Part shown: positions 31,380 through 40,033 of the stretch, in pieces | Position numbering within the stretch: the first letter of the stretch is position 1 | How the letters are laid out: each line of letters opens with the position of its first letter | NCBI GenBank assembly: GCA_938045545.1 | Contig: CALIBN010000024.1 | Location: 1 to 64,000, forward strand | DNA length: 64,000 nt | Origin: an uncultured archaeon | GTDB taxonomy: Archaea; Thermoproteota; EX4484-205; JAAOZP01 | Direction of reading: 5' to 3' | Notes under the pieces: model-generated | What the model was told of the DNA's origin: nothing | Database searches by the model: none | The model's input: only the letters and a program-made list of their open reading frames with translations | Made by a program: the position numbers and the translations under genes

Positions 31380-32327
31380 TTAAAATACCCATCTATAGCT
31401 ATCTTCCTCCTTAACCATGTTCTTCAATGCCTCCCTGTCTGTAATCTCCTTGGCTGGTTTCATCAGAATTTCCTCCTCTTCAGGTGAAATGAAGAAGTTC
31501 GCCAAGTATGTTTTCCCATTCAAGTATCTTAAACGTCCCTTGACTTTTTCAGCTATCCTGTTGTCAACCTCCTTGAACTCTTCAGGGAGTATTCTAAGCC
31601 CATCCCGAGGTTTCAAACCCATTACGAAACCCCAGTCGTCGCAGAAGCTTTTAACGTAGACGTGCAGAGGAATCGAGTTTCCAAAAACCCTTTTAACGGT
31701 CCAGAATATTCTCCTAAACTGACGACTCTGGAACGCGGTTGCCTGAGTTATGAAAGTGCCTCCGGGCTTCAGGGCATCTTGAACCATTCTGTAAAACTCC
31801 TTGGAGTAGAGTAGAACAGACGGGCCACCCTCCACCGGGTCAGTTAAATCAATTATTATTGAATCATAATAATTCTTCTTTCGCGATATGAATTTCCTCG
31901 CATCAGTAAGGTGAATCTTAACCCTCCGGCTCTTCAAGGATCCTTTGTTTAAGCGTTGAAGGTATTTTTCAGACACTTCAACAACCCTCCCATCTATGTC
32001 TACAAGATCCACGTGCTCAACCTCCCTGTATTTTAAAACCTCTCTGAGCGCGCATCCGTCTCCTCCCCCGAGTATGGCTATGCGCCTCCGGTCTTCAGCG
32101 TTTAGAAGCGGCGTGTGTACAAGCGTCTCATGATACCTGTATTCATCGTACTCGGCAACCTGAATAAGGCCATCGAGCAACAGGCATAATCCGAATTCAG
32201 GTGACTCCAGCACCTCCAGGGTTTGAAACCTTGTTCTCTCAGCAAGCAGGATTTTGCTGACTCTGAAGAGAAAGTAGTTGTTAAAAAGGTCGAGTGTTAA
32301 GTATCTTGTTCTCGTTAACCTGGACAT
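31380..32327 (-). CDS. speE: spermidine/polyamine aminopropyltransferase
   Basis: It transfers aminopropyl groups from decarboxylated S-adenosylmethionine to a diamine or agmatine. The Rossmann core is clear: AILGGGDGCALREVLKY near residue 87, HVDLVDIDGRVVEVS near 112 and DSIIIDLTDPVEGG near 163. A small N-terminal beta domain precedes it, with the usual TRFQTLEV. The start overlaps the upstream decarboxylase gene by 47 bases, and no other in-frame start exists. Long-chain or branched polyamines typical of hyperthermophiles may be the product. Confidence 0.92.
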   Translation of the reverse strand: MSRLTRTRYLTLDLFNNYFLFRVSKILLAERTRFQTLEVLESPEFGLCLLLDGLIQVAEYDEYRYHETLVHTPLLNAEDRRRIAILGGGDGCALREVLKYREVEHVDLVDIDGRVVEVSEKYLQRLNKGSLKSRRVKIHLTDARKFISRKKNYYDSIIIDLTDPVEGGPSVLLYSKEFYRMVQDALKPGGTFITQATAFQSRQFRRIFWTVKRVFGNSIPLHVYVKSFCDDWGFVMGLKPRDGLRILPEEFKEVDNRIAEKVKGRLRYLNGKTYLANFFISPEEEEILMKPAKEITDREALKNMVKEEDSYRWVF

Positions 32328-32685
32328 GTTCTAACACTCCTCGTCTAAGCTCCTTGTACATTACTCTTTTAGCTTTTAGAGCCCTGCTGACATGTTTGAG
32401 AGCCAGCCTCGGCATGCTTCTGTTTCCACACGTGAAGATGTCTATGGCTGCATAGCCATACTCCGGCCAAGTGTGGATGGCTATGTGCGACTCCGCTATG
32501 ACCACAACCCCTGAGACTCCTTGGGGTGTGAACTTATGGAACCTGCAGTCGATTATCCGTGTCTCCGCCTTCTCAGCGGCCTCTACGACGGTTTTCCTAA
32601 CATATTCTAAGTCGTCTAGCAGTTCTTCATCGCAACGGTACAGATCCGCTATTATTTGCTTACCTAAATACATTATTCTACTCAT
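32281..32685 (-). CDS. speH: pyruvoyl-dependent S-adenosylmethionine (or arginine) decarboxylase
   Basis: This small proenzyme self-cleaves at the Ser of VVIAESHIAIHTWPEYG to form the pyruvoyl group. IDIFTCGNRSMP carries the catalytic Cys. It supplies decarboxylated AdoMet for the downstream aminopropyltransferase. In crenarchaea a very similar paralogue is an arginine decarboxylase, and the two cannot be told apart here with certainty. The speE neighbour favours AdoMet decarboxylase. ATG 32685 is 28 bases after the TATA box TTTTAATATAC, so a leaderless start there is preferred to 32700. Confidence 0.82.
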   Translation of the reverse strand: MSRIMYLGKQIIADLYRCDEELLDDLEYVRKTVVEAAEKAETRIIDCRFHKFTPQGVSGVVVIAESHIAIHTWPEYGYAAIDIFTCGNRSMPRLALKHVSRALKAKRVMYKELRRGVLEHVQVNENKILNTRPF

Positions 32686-32935
32686 TTCTGATTTTTTCAA
32701 GTTAGTGTATATTAAAACAATTTAAATTTTACGGTTAGACATTAAAAACAAAGTTAAAACGGTTTTTCTTGCTGAAAACTGATTTGAAATAAAAATTGTA
32801 GTCGAATGATGAGCAATGTTTTTTATAGTCTATTTTTCAGCTTCAAAAAGCTTTTTTCTTCATTTTTTAATTTTTTAAAAAGCTCAACGCGTTTTTTCAA
32901 GTCTTTTTCCGCAACAATTCCGCCGAAAATAAAGT

Positions 32936-33895
32936 CTAGTAGAAGTTTTTCAAAAGCAGATCTAAATACCTGTAGCCACCGTCAGGCAATACTGTAACAA
33001 TACTCCCGCCCTTGAAATCCCCGGCTACTTTCAAACAGGCTGAAACATTCGCCCCAGAAGATACTCCGCACAGCAATCCTTCAATCCTAGCCAGCTGAAG
33101 AGTTGTCTGAATAGCCTCCTCGTCGCTCACCAGCATCACCCCGTCGACAAGGCCCAGGTTATCCCTGAGGATCTTTGAGACAAAGCCCTCTCCAATGCCT
33201 TCTATCACATGCGGTATCCCAGCTATCTTCGAAGCTCCTCTTCCGTAAAACATGTTGTAGAGCGCCGGGGAATTCTCAGGCTCGACGGCGATTAAACGCA
33301 TATTGGGGTACTTCTCCTTCAAAGCCTTTCCCACCCCTATAAGCGTCCCACCGGTTCCCACTCCGGCGACGAAGGCGTCGATCCTCTCATCCAGCTGCCT
33401 CAGTATTTCCATACCTGTGCCCTCGTAATGGGCCTTAACATTATCCTCGTTTGAAAACTGGTTGACTAGGAAACCACCGGTCTTTTCAGCTATTTCACCC
33501 GCCTTTCTGACCACGCTCTCCATACCCTCCTTCTCAGGAACCAAAACTATCTTAGCGTTTAACGTGTGCATCATCTGCCGCTTAGCCTTAGCAGTGTTAT
33601 CCGGCATCACGAGGATTGCGTTATAGCCTTTAACTGCAGCAACCATCGCAATAGAGATCCCCGTGTTCCCGCTAGTGGCCTCAACTATTGTTGAACCGGG
33701 TTTCAGAAGCCCCTTCTTCTCCGCAGACTCTATAATGTACAGGGCTATCCTGTCCTTTATGCTTCCACTCGGATTTAGAAACTCGAGTTTCGCAAAAATG
33801 TTTACGCCTGCTTTTTCAGAAATCTTGTTCAGCCTCACTAATGGTGTTTCCCCTATTGCGTTAAGGACGCTGGAGGCTACTCTGTTTCTCTCCAA
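32936..33895 (-). CDS. cysK: PLP-dependent cysteine synthase
   Basis: The enzyme makes cysteine from O-acetyl- or O-phosphoserine and sulfide. The PLP lysine is in NPSGSIKDR near residue 47. SGNTGISIA near 74 is the substrate loop, GVGTGGT near 177 the phosphate-binding loop, and CGVSSGAN near 283 the cofactor-ring site. At 319 aa it lacks a CBS domain. The acyl donor cannot be read by eye. It has its own promoter region and is followed by T-rich tracts. Confidence 0.92.
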   Translation of the reverse strand: MERNRVASSVLNAIGETPLVRLNKISEKAGVNIFAKLEFLNPSGSIKDRIALYIIESAEKKGLLKPGSTIVEATSGNTGISIAMVAAVKGYNAILVMPDNTAKAKRQMMHTLNAKIVLVPEKEGMESVVRKAGEIAEKTGGFLVNQFSNEDNVKAHYEGTGMEILRQLDERIDAFVAGVGTGGTLIGVGKALKEKYPNMRLIAVEPENSPALYNMFYGRGASKIAGIPHVIEGIGEGFVSKILRDNLGLVDGVMLVSDEEAIQTTLQLARIEGLLCGVSSGANVSACLKVAGDFKGGSIVTVLPDGGYRYLDLLLKNFY

Positions 33896-33960
33896 GCCTC
33901 GGCTAAAAACCAGTTGATACGCTTATAAACTCTTGCAACTGTTGTTAAGGAGCAGTGTTA

Positions 33961-34059
33961 ATGCAGTTGAAGCATAGCGGGCTCCCTGAGAAAATAAAAG
34001 ACATCTCTGCACTTAACCAGGGGATTGGGAAGGATTTCTGTAATAGGCTTGTGTTCTAG
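33961..34059 (+). CDS. putative 32-aa small protein
   Basis: ATG 33961 opens a 32-codon frame ending TAG at 34057-34059. A TATA-like CTTATAAAC at about 33922 would start a transcript near 33948. AAGGAG at 33947-33952 is eight bases before the ATG, a good Shine-Dalgarno site. The peptide contains GLPEKIKDISALNQGIGKDF. I recognise no family. It is either a small gene or the 5' end of a lost one. The end meets the 3' end of the minus-strand gene at 34056. Confidence 0.4.
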   Translation: MQLKHSGLPEKIKDISALNQGIGKDFCNRLVF

Positions 34060-34562
34060 GATACGCGTGCGGTCCCCCTGAACAGGATTATCGTCCTTCC
34101 GTTTTCAACGCCGGAAGCGCCTAAACCCCTTAAAGCATACAGTCCGCCTCCCATCCAGAAGTAACGTATGTGAAGAACCATGCTTGAACCATCGTTGCAT
34201 CTGAGTCTGAGAATTATAGTGCTTCTCTTGTATAACACTACGCCCCGGGCTTCTGCAACATCATAGGTTGTTCCACCGATTACAACGCTTCCCTCAACCG
34301 CTTCTACAGGGATAAAGTTCTCTCGTCTCTCTCCAAGCTTCAAGGCTAGACTCAGACCCAGTTCCCTCTTTTCCCTCTCTCCATCAGTTTTTCTTACAGC
34401 TATTCCCTTTGCATTCACAGAGACTGTTGATTTCCCCCTTATCGGTGTCTGCTCTTGAGGCTCGCCGCTGATTCTTAAGAACAGCATTGTCGAGACCAGT
34501 ATCGCTAATAAGCTTGCTAGCGCCAGCAGTTTGAACCCGGTCATGTTTCTCATGCTCATCAC
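34056..34562 (-). CDS. exported protein of unknown function
   Basis: The protein has 168 aa. An N-terminal helix (FKLLALASLLAILVSTMLFL) would export or anchor it. The rest is about 120 residues of probable beta structure with no Cys pairs. I recognise no family. A TATA box on the minus strand (CATATAAAA, about 34590-34598) is 28-30 bases before ATG 34562, so the transcript is leaderless. It is divergent from the 34605 gene, and the two promoters interleave within 45 bases. Confidence 0.55.
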   Translation of the reverse strand: MMSMRNMTGFKLLALASLLAILVSTMLFLRISGEPQEQTPIRGKSTVSVNAKGIAVRKTDGEREKRELGLSLALKLGERRENFIPVEAVEGSVVIGGTTYDVAEARGVVLYKRSTIILRLRCNDGSSMVLHIRYFWMGGGLYALRGLGASGVENGRTIILFRGTARVS

Positions 34563-34604
34563 CTCCGTTTAAAGCGTTTTCCCTCTGATTTTTATATGTG
34601 AGGC

Positions 34605-35300
34605 ATGATTCGTATGGATGAATCATCCATAAACTTAAAAAGCGTTAAAAAGCGTATGCTTCGAAGAAGCTTGGACGGTTTACCGCTAATATCAATTCTA
34701 ACCGAGCCGGTGAGTGCAGTGATAAGCTTTGCCATAGCCTATTACGCGTATAAAAGCTTTAGAATGTCTTCAATAAGAAGACTTTTTCTGCTGCATTTAG
34801 GGTTTGTAATACTTGGAGTAGCCCTCTTGCTTCGCTTCGTAACCTTCACCTTCCTCCTGTCGCTGCGTTTTTCTGAACAGAATGTTCAAGCTATACGGGG
34901 AATCGTTTCTCTAGGAGGATTCGTTTTCTCCTCGCTGCAGCTGGTCGCCTATATTCTTTTCTCAGCCTCGTACACCTCGCAACCTGAATCCGCAAACGAG
35001 AATGGCAAAATACTGGCCGTCCTACCAGGTTTCTACCTTATATTTTTCAACCCTTTTCTAGAACTGTTGTCTCTCGCGATAATCGGCTACGTCGTGGCCC
35101 GTGCGCTTATTCTCTTCATTTATAAAAGCAGCGGCAATTCGCTTCTAGTCCTGCTCGGCTTTGCATGTTTCTTCGCGAGCCACCTGTTCTTTCTTTTCAC
35201 GGCGATTGAAGAAAGCCTCTTGTTCCTGGGTCAGGTTGTTCAGCTTTTCGGATTCATATTCTTTCTAGTGATGTTGACACGGGTGACTAGGACGGGTTGA
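34605..35300 (+). CDS. polytopic membrane protein, partner of the wHTH gene
   Basis: The 231-aa protein has about seven hydrophobic helices with short loops. Residues such as Tyr-Tyr-Ala-Tyr in helix 1 and many Phe give it the look of archaeal membrane proteins that are paired with small winged-helix regulators. Its stop overlaps the start of that regulator by four bases, so the two are cotranscribed. A role in sensing a membrane signal is suggested by context only. A TATA-like GTTTAAAG lies about 35 bases upstream. Confidence 0.6.
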   Translation: MIRMDESSINLKSVKKRMLRRSLDGLPLISILTEPVSAVISFAIAYYAYKSFRMSSIRRLFLLHLGFVILGVALLLRFVTFTFLLSLRFSEQNVQAIRGIVSLGGFVFSSLQLVAYILFSASYTSQPESANENGKILAVLPGFYLIFFNPFLELLSLAIIGYVVARALILFIYKSSGNSLLVLLGFACFFASHLFFLFTAIEESLLFLGQVVQLFGFIFFLVMLTRVTRTG

Positions 35301-35584
35301 CTGCTTCAAAAGAGTACCGTTCTAAAGCACGCATCTACTTCGACATATTGAACCAGATAGTTAGCGAAGGCGGTAGGGCTGGACCCACACGCATTCTTTA
35401 CGGTGCAAACTTGTCGCATGACCGTTTGACTAAGCACTTAGCCCAGCTCATAAGCCTAGGGTTGGTTGTTGAGGAGAAGGAGGGGGACAGGGTATTCTAT
35501 TCTTTAACTGAAAAAGGGATGGCTTTTATCCAAGAGTTTCGCCGGATACAGGCTTTCGCTAAAGCCTTCGGAATACCTATTTGA
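35297..35584 (+). CDS. winged-helix transcription regulator (HTH_45-like)
   Basis: It has 95 aa with a TTG start overlapping the membrane-protein gene. The pattern YFDILNQIVSEGGRAGPTR, then ANLSHDRLTKHLAQLISLGL and YSLTEKGMAFI, is that of small archaeal winged-helix proteins, in which a recognition helix is followed by a YxLTxKG wing. It probably regulates its own two-gene operon or nearby genes. Confidence 0.75.
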   Translation: MTASKEYRSKARIYFDILNQIVSEGGRAGPTRILYGANLSHDRLTKHLAQLISLGLVVEEKEGDRVFYSLTEKGMAFIQEFRRIQAFAKAFGIPI

Positions 35585-35662
35585 CAGCCTTACAGCATCC
35601 AAATCGACTCTTCTTAGCGTTAAGCATGGAAAGATTTATGAGTGTAACCGGGGGTTTTAATA

Positions 35663-36457
35663 TTGCGGATGGAGACTATTGCCAGGATTAATGAGCCGCT
35701 TCACGGTTATGTTCAGGAGATAGTGCTTATCCCTGTGAGCAAGCTTAAGGTTATAGAGGTTCAGAGAAAACCCTCCGCTCCTCACGTTAAGAGGCTTAAA
35801 AGCTCGATTAAGAAGATAGGTTTCACCATACCGCTGATAGTTGTCAGAAGGGGGGAAGAAAACATAATAATAGATGGTCAACACAGGTTTCTGGCGGCGA
35901 AGGAGCTTGGAATAAAAGAATTGCCTGCGATAGTAATACCTGAAAAGTATGCTCACAACCTGATGGAGCTGAACGTTGAGAAACAGATGTCTCTGAGGGA
36001 GAGAGCGTACGTTGCGCTTAATGTTTACAGGATGTATTTGAATGAAACCCCTTCTATGAAGGAGGATGATGGAAGGATAATGGATTCAATAGAGTATGCA
36101 TACTATGTTACGCTTGGAATAGCCTATGAGAAGAAGCCGAGGGTATCCGGATCACCCTATGAGGCATTGTTGAAGAAGGTAGATGGTTTTCTTTCAAAGC
36201 CGTTGAGGGACGCTGTCGTGGAAAGGGAGAGGAGGGCGGAAGTCATAATAGAGACGGATGGCTTAACCAGGGAGGTTGTTAAGAAAGTCAAGGAATTAGG
36301 GGTGGAACACGAATTCCTATATAACGAGGTCGTGTCTTTCTGCAACCCTATGAAGAGGAAGAAGAAGGTTTCACAGAGCTTCGACAATATTTTCAGCGCG
36401 CTGCAAAAGAACCTAAAGGACTTGGCTCAAAACCCTGAGAAAATTTTAAAGAAGTAA
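35663..36457 (+). CDS. ParB/Srx-domain protein
   Basis: The N-terminal 100 residues form a ParB-like nuclease/CTP-binding fold: IPVSKLK, then RLKSSIKKIGFTIPLIV, then IIIDGQHRFLAAKELGI with the GxHR motif. The C-terminal 160 residues lack the usual ParB helix-turn-helix and are mostly charged helices. No ParA is nearby, so a chromosome-partition role is not supported. It may be a CTP-switch or DNA-binding protein of unknown purpose. The TTG at 35663 and the ATG at 35669 are both possible starts. Confidence 0.75.
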   Translation: MRMETIARINEPLHGYVQEIVLIPVSKLKVIEVQRKPSAPHVKRLKSSIKKIGFTIPLIVVRRGEENIIIDGQHRFLAAKELGIKELPAIVIPEKYAHNLMELNVEKQMSLRERAYVALNVYRMYLNETPSMKEDDGRIMDSIEYAYYVTLGIAYEKKPRVSGSPYEALLKKVDGFLSKPLRDAVVERERRAEVIIETDGLTREVVKKVKELGVEHEFLYNEVVSFCNPMKRKKKVSQSFDNIFSALQKNLKDLAQNPEKILKK

Positions 36458-36635
36458 CTGAAAAAATTTACCATATTCGGCGAGAAAGCACATGTCCTTC
36501 AGGAATGGTGATAATGCCATTAAACTTTTGGACATTTCTCCACTAAAAGCCTTTCCCCGTATCCATTGAGTATGATCAGAATAAGAATGAATATTACTAC
36601 CTATTTATCTATATAGTTGGGAACTGCGTGAAGTG

Positions 36636-37451
36636 TCAAGGTTTAGTGACCATTCTCACCGTGGCTAAGAGTAGCACAATGCCCAGCAACATCTTAAGAA
36701 GACCTTCGCTAGCCACGGTTACGAAACTGGCTCCAACATATGATCCCAAGACTGAAGCGAAGCCCATGGTTAATCCAATGGCAATGCCATAGTTGTTCAG
36801 GTGGCCTATGCGCCAATGCTTTATGAAGCTGGCCAATATGGTTGGGATGGAAACCAGCAGGCTTAATGTACCCGCTATTTTCACCGGGAAACCAAAGAAG
36901 TAGATGAGAGCTGGGATCCTGTACTCTCCTCCAGCAACTCCCAGCAGGCCTGAAACAACCCCGATTAGAAGGCCAACGAGCATCGAGAAGGCGATTTCCA
37001 TAAGATATGGGAATGAAACGCTTGATGGGGGCAATTCGACAAACTGGTCAAAAATCATCCTCAACCCTACTGCAATCAACAGCACTATTAGAAACTTCCT
37101 TAACAGGCTTTCATTTAGCCTTCCAGCCAGATGTGCACCAATATATCCTCCCAAGATTGAGCCGGAAGACATGAATAACGCGATATTGATCGCGTTAGGA
37201 GTGATTAGGCCGGTCCGGTACCTCACGATAAATGAGACGGAGACGGTTAAAAGCCCTATCAACAGGTTTATAGTGATTGAAAGCAGGACCGGCAGATCCA
37301 GCAGGTAGAGCAAGACGGGTATTCTGAACTCCCCGCCTCCTACGCCAAGGAGTCCTGATGCTAAACCAATCGAAAAACCGGAAAAAACGGAGACAAAAAG
37401 TTTGCCTATGTTAAAACGTTGAACCGTGCTCTCGAAAGCATTGCCCGTCAT
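36636..37451 (-). CDS. TSUP (TauE/SafE) family anion permease
   Basis: Eight hydrophobic helices are arranged as two repeats, each starting with the family's signature: GLASGLLGVGGGEFRIP near residue 30 and GVVSGLLGVAGGEYRIP near 165. TSUP proteins move sulfur-containing or organic anions, such as sulfite, sulfonates or sulfoacetate, across the membrane. The substrate cannot be told. ATG 37451 is preferred over TTG 37466 from the distance to the TATA-like ATTTAAAT at about 37482-37489. Confidence 0.86.
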   Translation of the reverse strand: MTGNAFESTVQRFNIGKLFVSVFSGFSIGLASGLLGVGGGEFRIPVLLYLLDLPVLLSITINLLIGLLTVSVSFIVRYRTGLITPNAINIALFMSSGSILGGYIGAHLAGRLNESLLRKFLIVLLIAVGLRMIFDQFVELPPSSVSFPYLMEIAFSMLVGLLIGVVSGLLGVAGGEYRIPALIYFFGFPVKIAGTLSLLVSIPTILASFIKHWRIGHLNNYGIAIGLTMGFASVLGSYVGASFVTVASEGLLKMLLGIVLLLATVRMVTKP

Positions 37452-37510
37452 TATTAATGCTTTCAAACCGGCTGACTTTGCATTTAAATAGTTTAAGTTC
37501 CTCAGTCAAG

Positions 37511-38011
37511 CTACTCTAAGGTTATTCTTCCTGAAACCGTTGCGAAAACATTCTTAGAATAGTGTAAGACCGGTTGAAAGTCGAGTTTTTCAACATGCTC
37601 TTTCAAGACTCTTCCAACAACCAGCCAGTGGTCTCCGAACTCTTTGAACAGTTCCACTCTGCACTCCAGCTGGACAGGCATGTTTCTCACGAGGGGTGGC
37701 TTAACAGTCTCAGCCTTCTCAGTCTCCAATCCTAGGAGGGCAAACTTATCGACTTCCCTCCCGGACCTTGTGCCGCAGGCCCACACCATATCGATCATAT
37801 CTCTCGAAGGAATGGCTAAAATGAATTCGGTAACCTCCCTCAGATTCTCAAAGGTTTTCCTTCTGGGGGAAACGGCAAAAGCAACATATTTCGGTTCAAA
37901 GCTTATAGGCATCAAGAATGAGAATGCCGCAATATCCGGCTCACCCTTAGAATCGCAAGTAATAACTAGTCCCGTCACCCTTGGAAAGATCATCTCGCTT
38001 ATTCTAGCCAT
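37511..38011 (-). CDS. flavin reductase-like FMN-binding protein
   Basis: The split-barrel flavin-binding fold of 166 aa is shown by FPRVTGLVITCDSKGEPDIAAFSF at the start, then VAFAVSPRRKTFENLREVTEFILAIPS. This is the pattern of the flavin-reductase/HpaC family, which passes electrons from NAD(P)H to FMN. GTRSGREVDKF is the typical middle segment. The partner is unknown. It is not obviously linked to the neighbouring permease. Confidence 0.85.
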   Translation of the reverse strand: MARISEMIFPRVTGLVITCDSKGEPDIAAFSFLMPISFEPKYVAFAVSPRRKTFENLREVTEFILAIPSRDMIDMVWACGTRSGREVDKFALLGLETEKAETVKPPLVRNMPVQLECRVELFKEFGDHWLVVGRVLKEHVEKLDFQPVLHYSKNVFATVSGRITLE

Positions 38012-38337
38012 GTATCGAGATCGTAGAAAGTATTGTTAACCTTTTCCCTCGAGCATCCAATATTAGGGAGCTAAAATCCCGTTTTTGTAGTAACCGTATT
38101 GCAACACTGTTGAGAAGGTTAGTTAACATATTCTTAAAGACGATTAAAATAGGGAGGCTTCTCCCTTTATCCATAGTCTCGTTTTAAATTATTTATGAAT
38201 CTGGAAAAAGAAGCCATTTCTAGAGAGGAATTAACTTTACAACCTTATTATCGATCCTTGTTTTATCCTCGTAATCCCAAGTGATTATTTCTCAGAAAAA
38301 TTAACGCCGCCTAGCCAGAAATTAAAAGCAAGATTTA
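38012..38337. other. gene-free region with one clean stem-loop
   Basis: No coding frame is convincing on either strand. AGGGAG at 38151-38156 and CTCCCT at 38161-38166 form a perfect 6-bp stem with a GCTT loop, followed by TTTAT. It could be a terminator-like or small-RNA element. The right half is AT-rich with several TATA-like words but no clear start downstream. Confidence 0.4.
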
Positions 38338-38961
38338 CTAACTTTTTCTCTCAAGGATCTCCCTGATTCTCTTAAGCTCGTCTAGGATCCGTTGTTCTAA
38401 ATCTTCTTGCGGAGCGAATCCTGACTCAGTCTCCACAGCCATCGGCCGAAGCCTTCCAACCATGTTAAGCATGAAGCTCTTCACTTCTTCAACGTTCTTA
38501 ATACCCTGAAGAATGGCTTCCGCAACCCCGTGGCTTCCGGGAGCAACATGGTAACCAGCAGTTTGAATGCGAAGCTCCCATAACCCTAGCATCCTGGAGA
38601 CGGGGCCTTGTCGAATGTCAACATTAGTTATACGGTTGTAGGGGACTATGCTCTTATGCTTCCACCAAACCCCCTTTTCAACGATTATTTCACTCTCCGT
38701 AAAGGTGTAGAACAGGGATAGATAATACAGGTTTATCCAAATGATCGAGGGGACAAGGATTAGGAGGCATATGATTGCGAGAATGAATATAACCATCGCG
38801 AGAACCCCCAAGTTAAGGGTAGGAGGAGAGAGGATTGTTAAAACGCTCATGAGGCATAGCGGAAAAATGAGAACCAGCCCTAAACCAGTTAGAAGGTAGA
38901 TGTATTGAAGCGTCTTGAAAGACGGGTCTGGTTTAAACTTCTCGCCAATTCTAACAGTCAT
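38338..38961 (-). CDS. bacterial-PH (DUF304) membrane protein
   Basis: Two long hydrophobic helices (about residues 24-50 and 55-85) are followed by a bPH2 domain: YTFTESEIIVEKGVWWKHKSIVPYNRITNVDIRQG. RQGPVSRMLGLWELRIQTAG is the family's most typical stretch. A charged C-terminal helix ends the protein. Function is generally unknown; bPH2 proteins are linked to membrane or envelope stress. It stands alone. Confidence 0.8.
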   Translation of the reverse strand: MTVRIGEKFKPDPSFKTLQYIYLLTGLGLVLIFPLCLMSVLTILSPPTLNLGVLAMVIFILAIICLLILVPSIIWINLYYLSLFYTFTESEIIVEKGVWWKHKSIVPYNRITNVDIRQGPVSRMLGLWELRIQTAGYHVAPGSHGVAEAILQGIKNVEEVKSFMLNMVGRLRPMAVETESGFAPQEDLEQRILDELKRIREILERKS

Positions 38962-39039
38962 TCACTTCAGTAATCATGCAGGGGAATATAAGACTTTTTC
39001 AGATGATGCTGCAAATAAGGTTGGTGTTTTTAGAAAATA

Positions 39040-39520
39040 CTATTTTTCCTCGCGTCTCGTGGAAACGATGTAGGAAAGTATTACGAATACTGTTGGATAT
39101 AGTATCAGGACCATTAGGGATATGGGGTATTGTGAAGACAGTTTAAGCAGGTCGAAGACATCCTGCTTGCTAGCCTTAGCGGGAACAGGGCCTGTTAAAG
39201 TGCTGTAGTGATTATTGATTGAGAAGATCTGCGTCATGTAGTTTAGCTCAACGTATTTTTTTCCCAGTAATCGCTCTCCAGGCTGAAAGAGGCGAAGGAG
39301 GGTATACCCAGCATCATGAAGGCGATCATCACGGATATTAAAGGCACTATTATGGTAAAAAACGCCCAGAGCGCTATGCTTGCTATGGGCGAGTGACCCG
39401 ATTTATTTAGGATCGTGGAGAAGAAAAGCGAGACGGAGTAGTATGCGAACGCGAAAATCAGTGAGAATATTGAGAATAACGTTAGCCTGGTGAGATCGTC
39501 TAAGTCTATGTTTAGGCCGT
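39040..39520 (-). pseudogene. ABC-2 type permease remnant with an A-run frameshift
   Basis: Two frames together encode the C-terminal part of an ABC-2 permease. The first, from about 39518, reads SIFSLIFAFAYYSVSLFFST and later SIALWAFFTIIVPLISVMIA. It fails just after a run of seven A (39256-39262 on the minus strand). With one more A the frame would continue into YVELNYMTQIFSINNH and a final membrane helix. The N-terminal half is absent, and the fragment is joined to the truncated ATPase gene. Decay or a homopolymer sequencing error could explain the shift, but not the missing half. Confidence 0.75.
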
Positions 39521-39829
39521 ATACTTAAGGTTCTCCAAGGCAGTCATGTCGTCGTAGAACTCGAAGCCTTCTGGCAGCAGCCCCACCTTCCTCCTTATCT
39601 CCAATGATTCGCGAAGCACATCATGTCCTAAAACCCTAGCCACGCCCCTCGTCGGCAGAGTTAAGCCCATCAGTATCGCTATCAGCGTTGATTTCCCAGC
39701 TCCATTCGGGCCGAAGAGCCCGTGTATGCTGCCTTTAGGAATCTTAAGGTTAACGTTGTCCAGGGCTGTCACCGGAGGGGTGCCCTTGAATATCTTTACA
39801 AGGTTTTCATATTCTATTACAAAGCTCAT
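39512..39829 (-). pseudogene. ABC transporter ATPase, N-terminal fragment
   Basis: The first 105 residues are normal: [20 protein letters not shown], Walker [18 protein letters not shown], and the Q-loop region [22 protein letters not shown]. The frame then stops. The signature motif and Walker B are missing. The sequence passes straight into permease coding, so a deletion removed the end of the ATPase gene and the start of the permease gene. Confidence 0.85.
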
Positions 39830-40033
39830 GCCTCCCGCCTTCCCTGTTTCTGAATATTTAGAGGGTGAGAGTTAAAAAGATTCCAGCGTAGCCTTCTTTA
39901 TGGGGAATACTCCGTATTCAGTTCAAAGAAACGTGGAGGAATATTGTTAGCGTCGGTGCTGGTTTACTCGGTCTGAGGGTTTTCCTCTTTGCTTAAGCCT
40001 TCCTAAAAGATTGAGGTTCATGAAAACCCTATT

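Noticed and set aside
32800..32820. ATGATGA as the C box of a C/D-box guide RNA
   Set aside because: No D box (CTGA) was found at a suitable distance, so the motif is probably chance in AT-rich sequence.
35663..36457. ParB-like gene as a chromosome or plasmid partition system
   Set aside because: There is no ParA-type ATPase and no parS-like repeats nearby, and the C-terminal helix-turn-helix of true ParB is absent.
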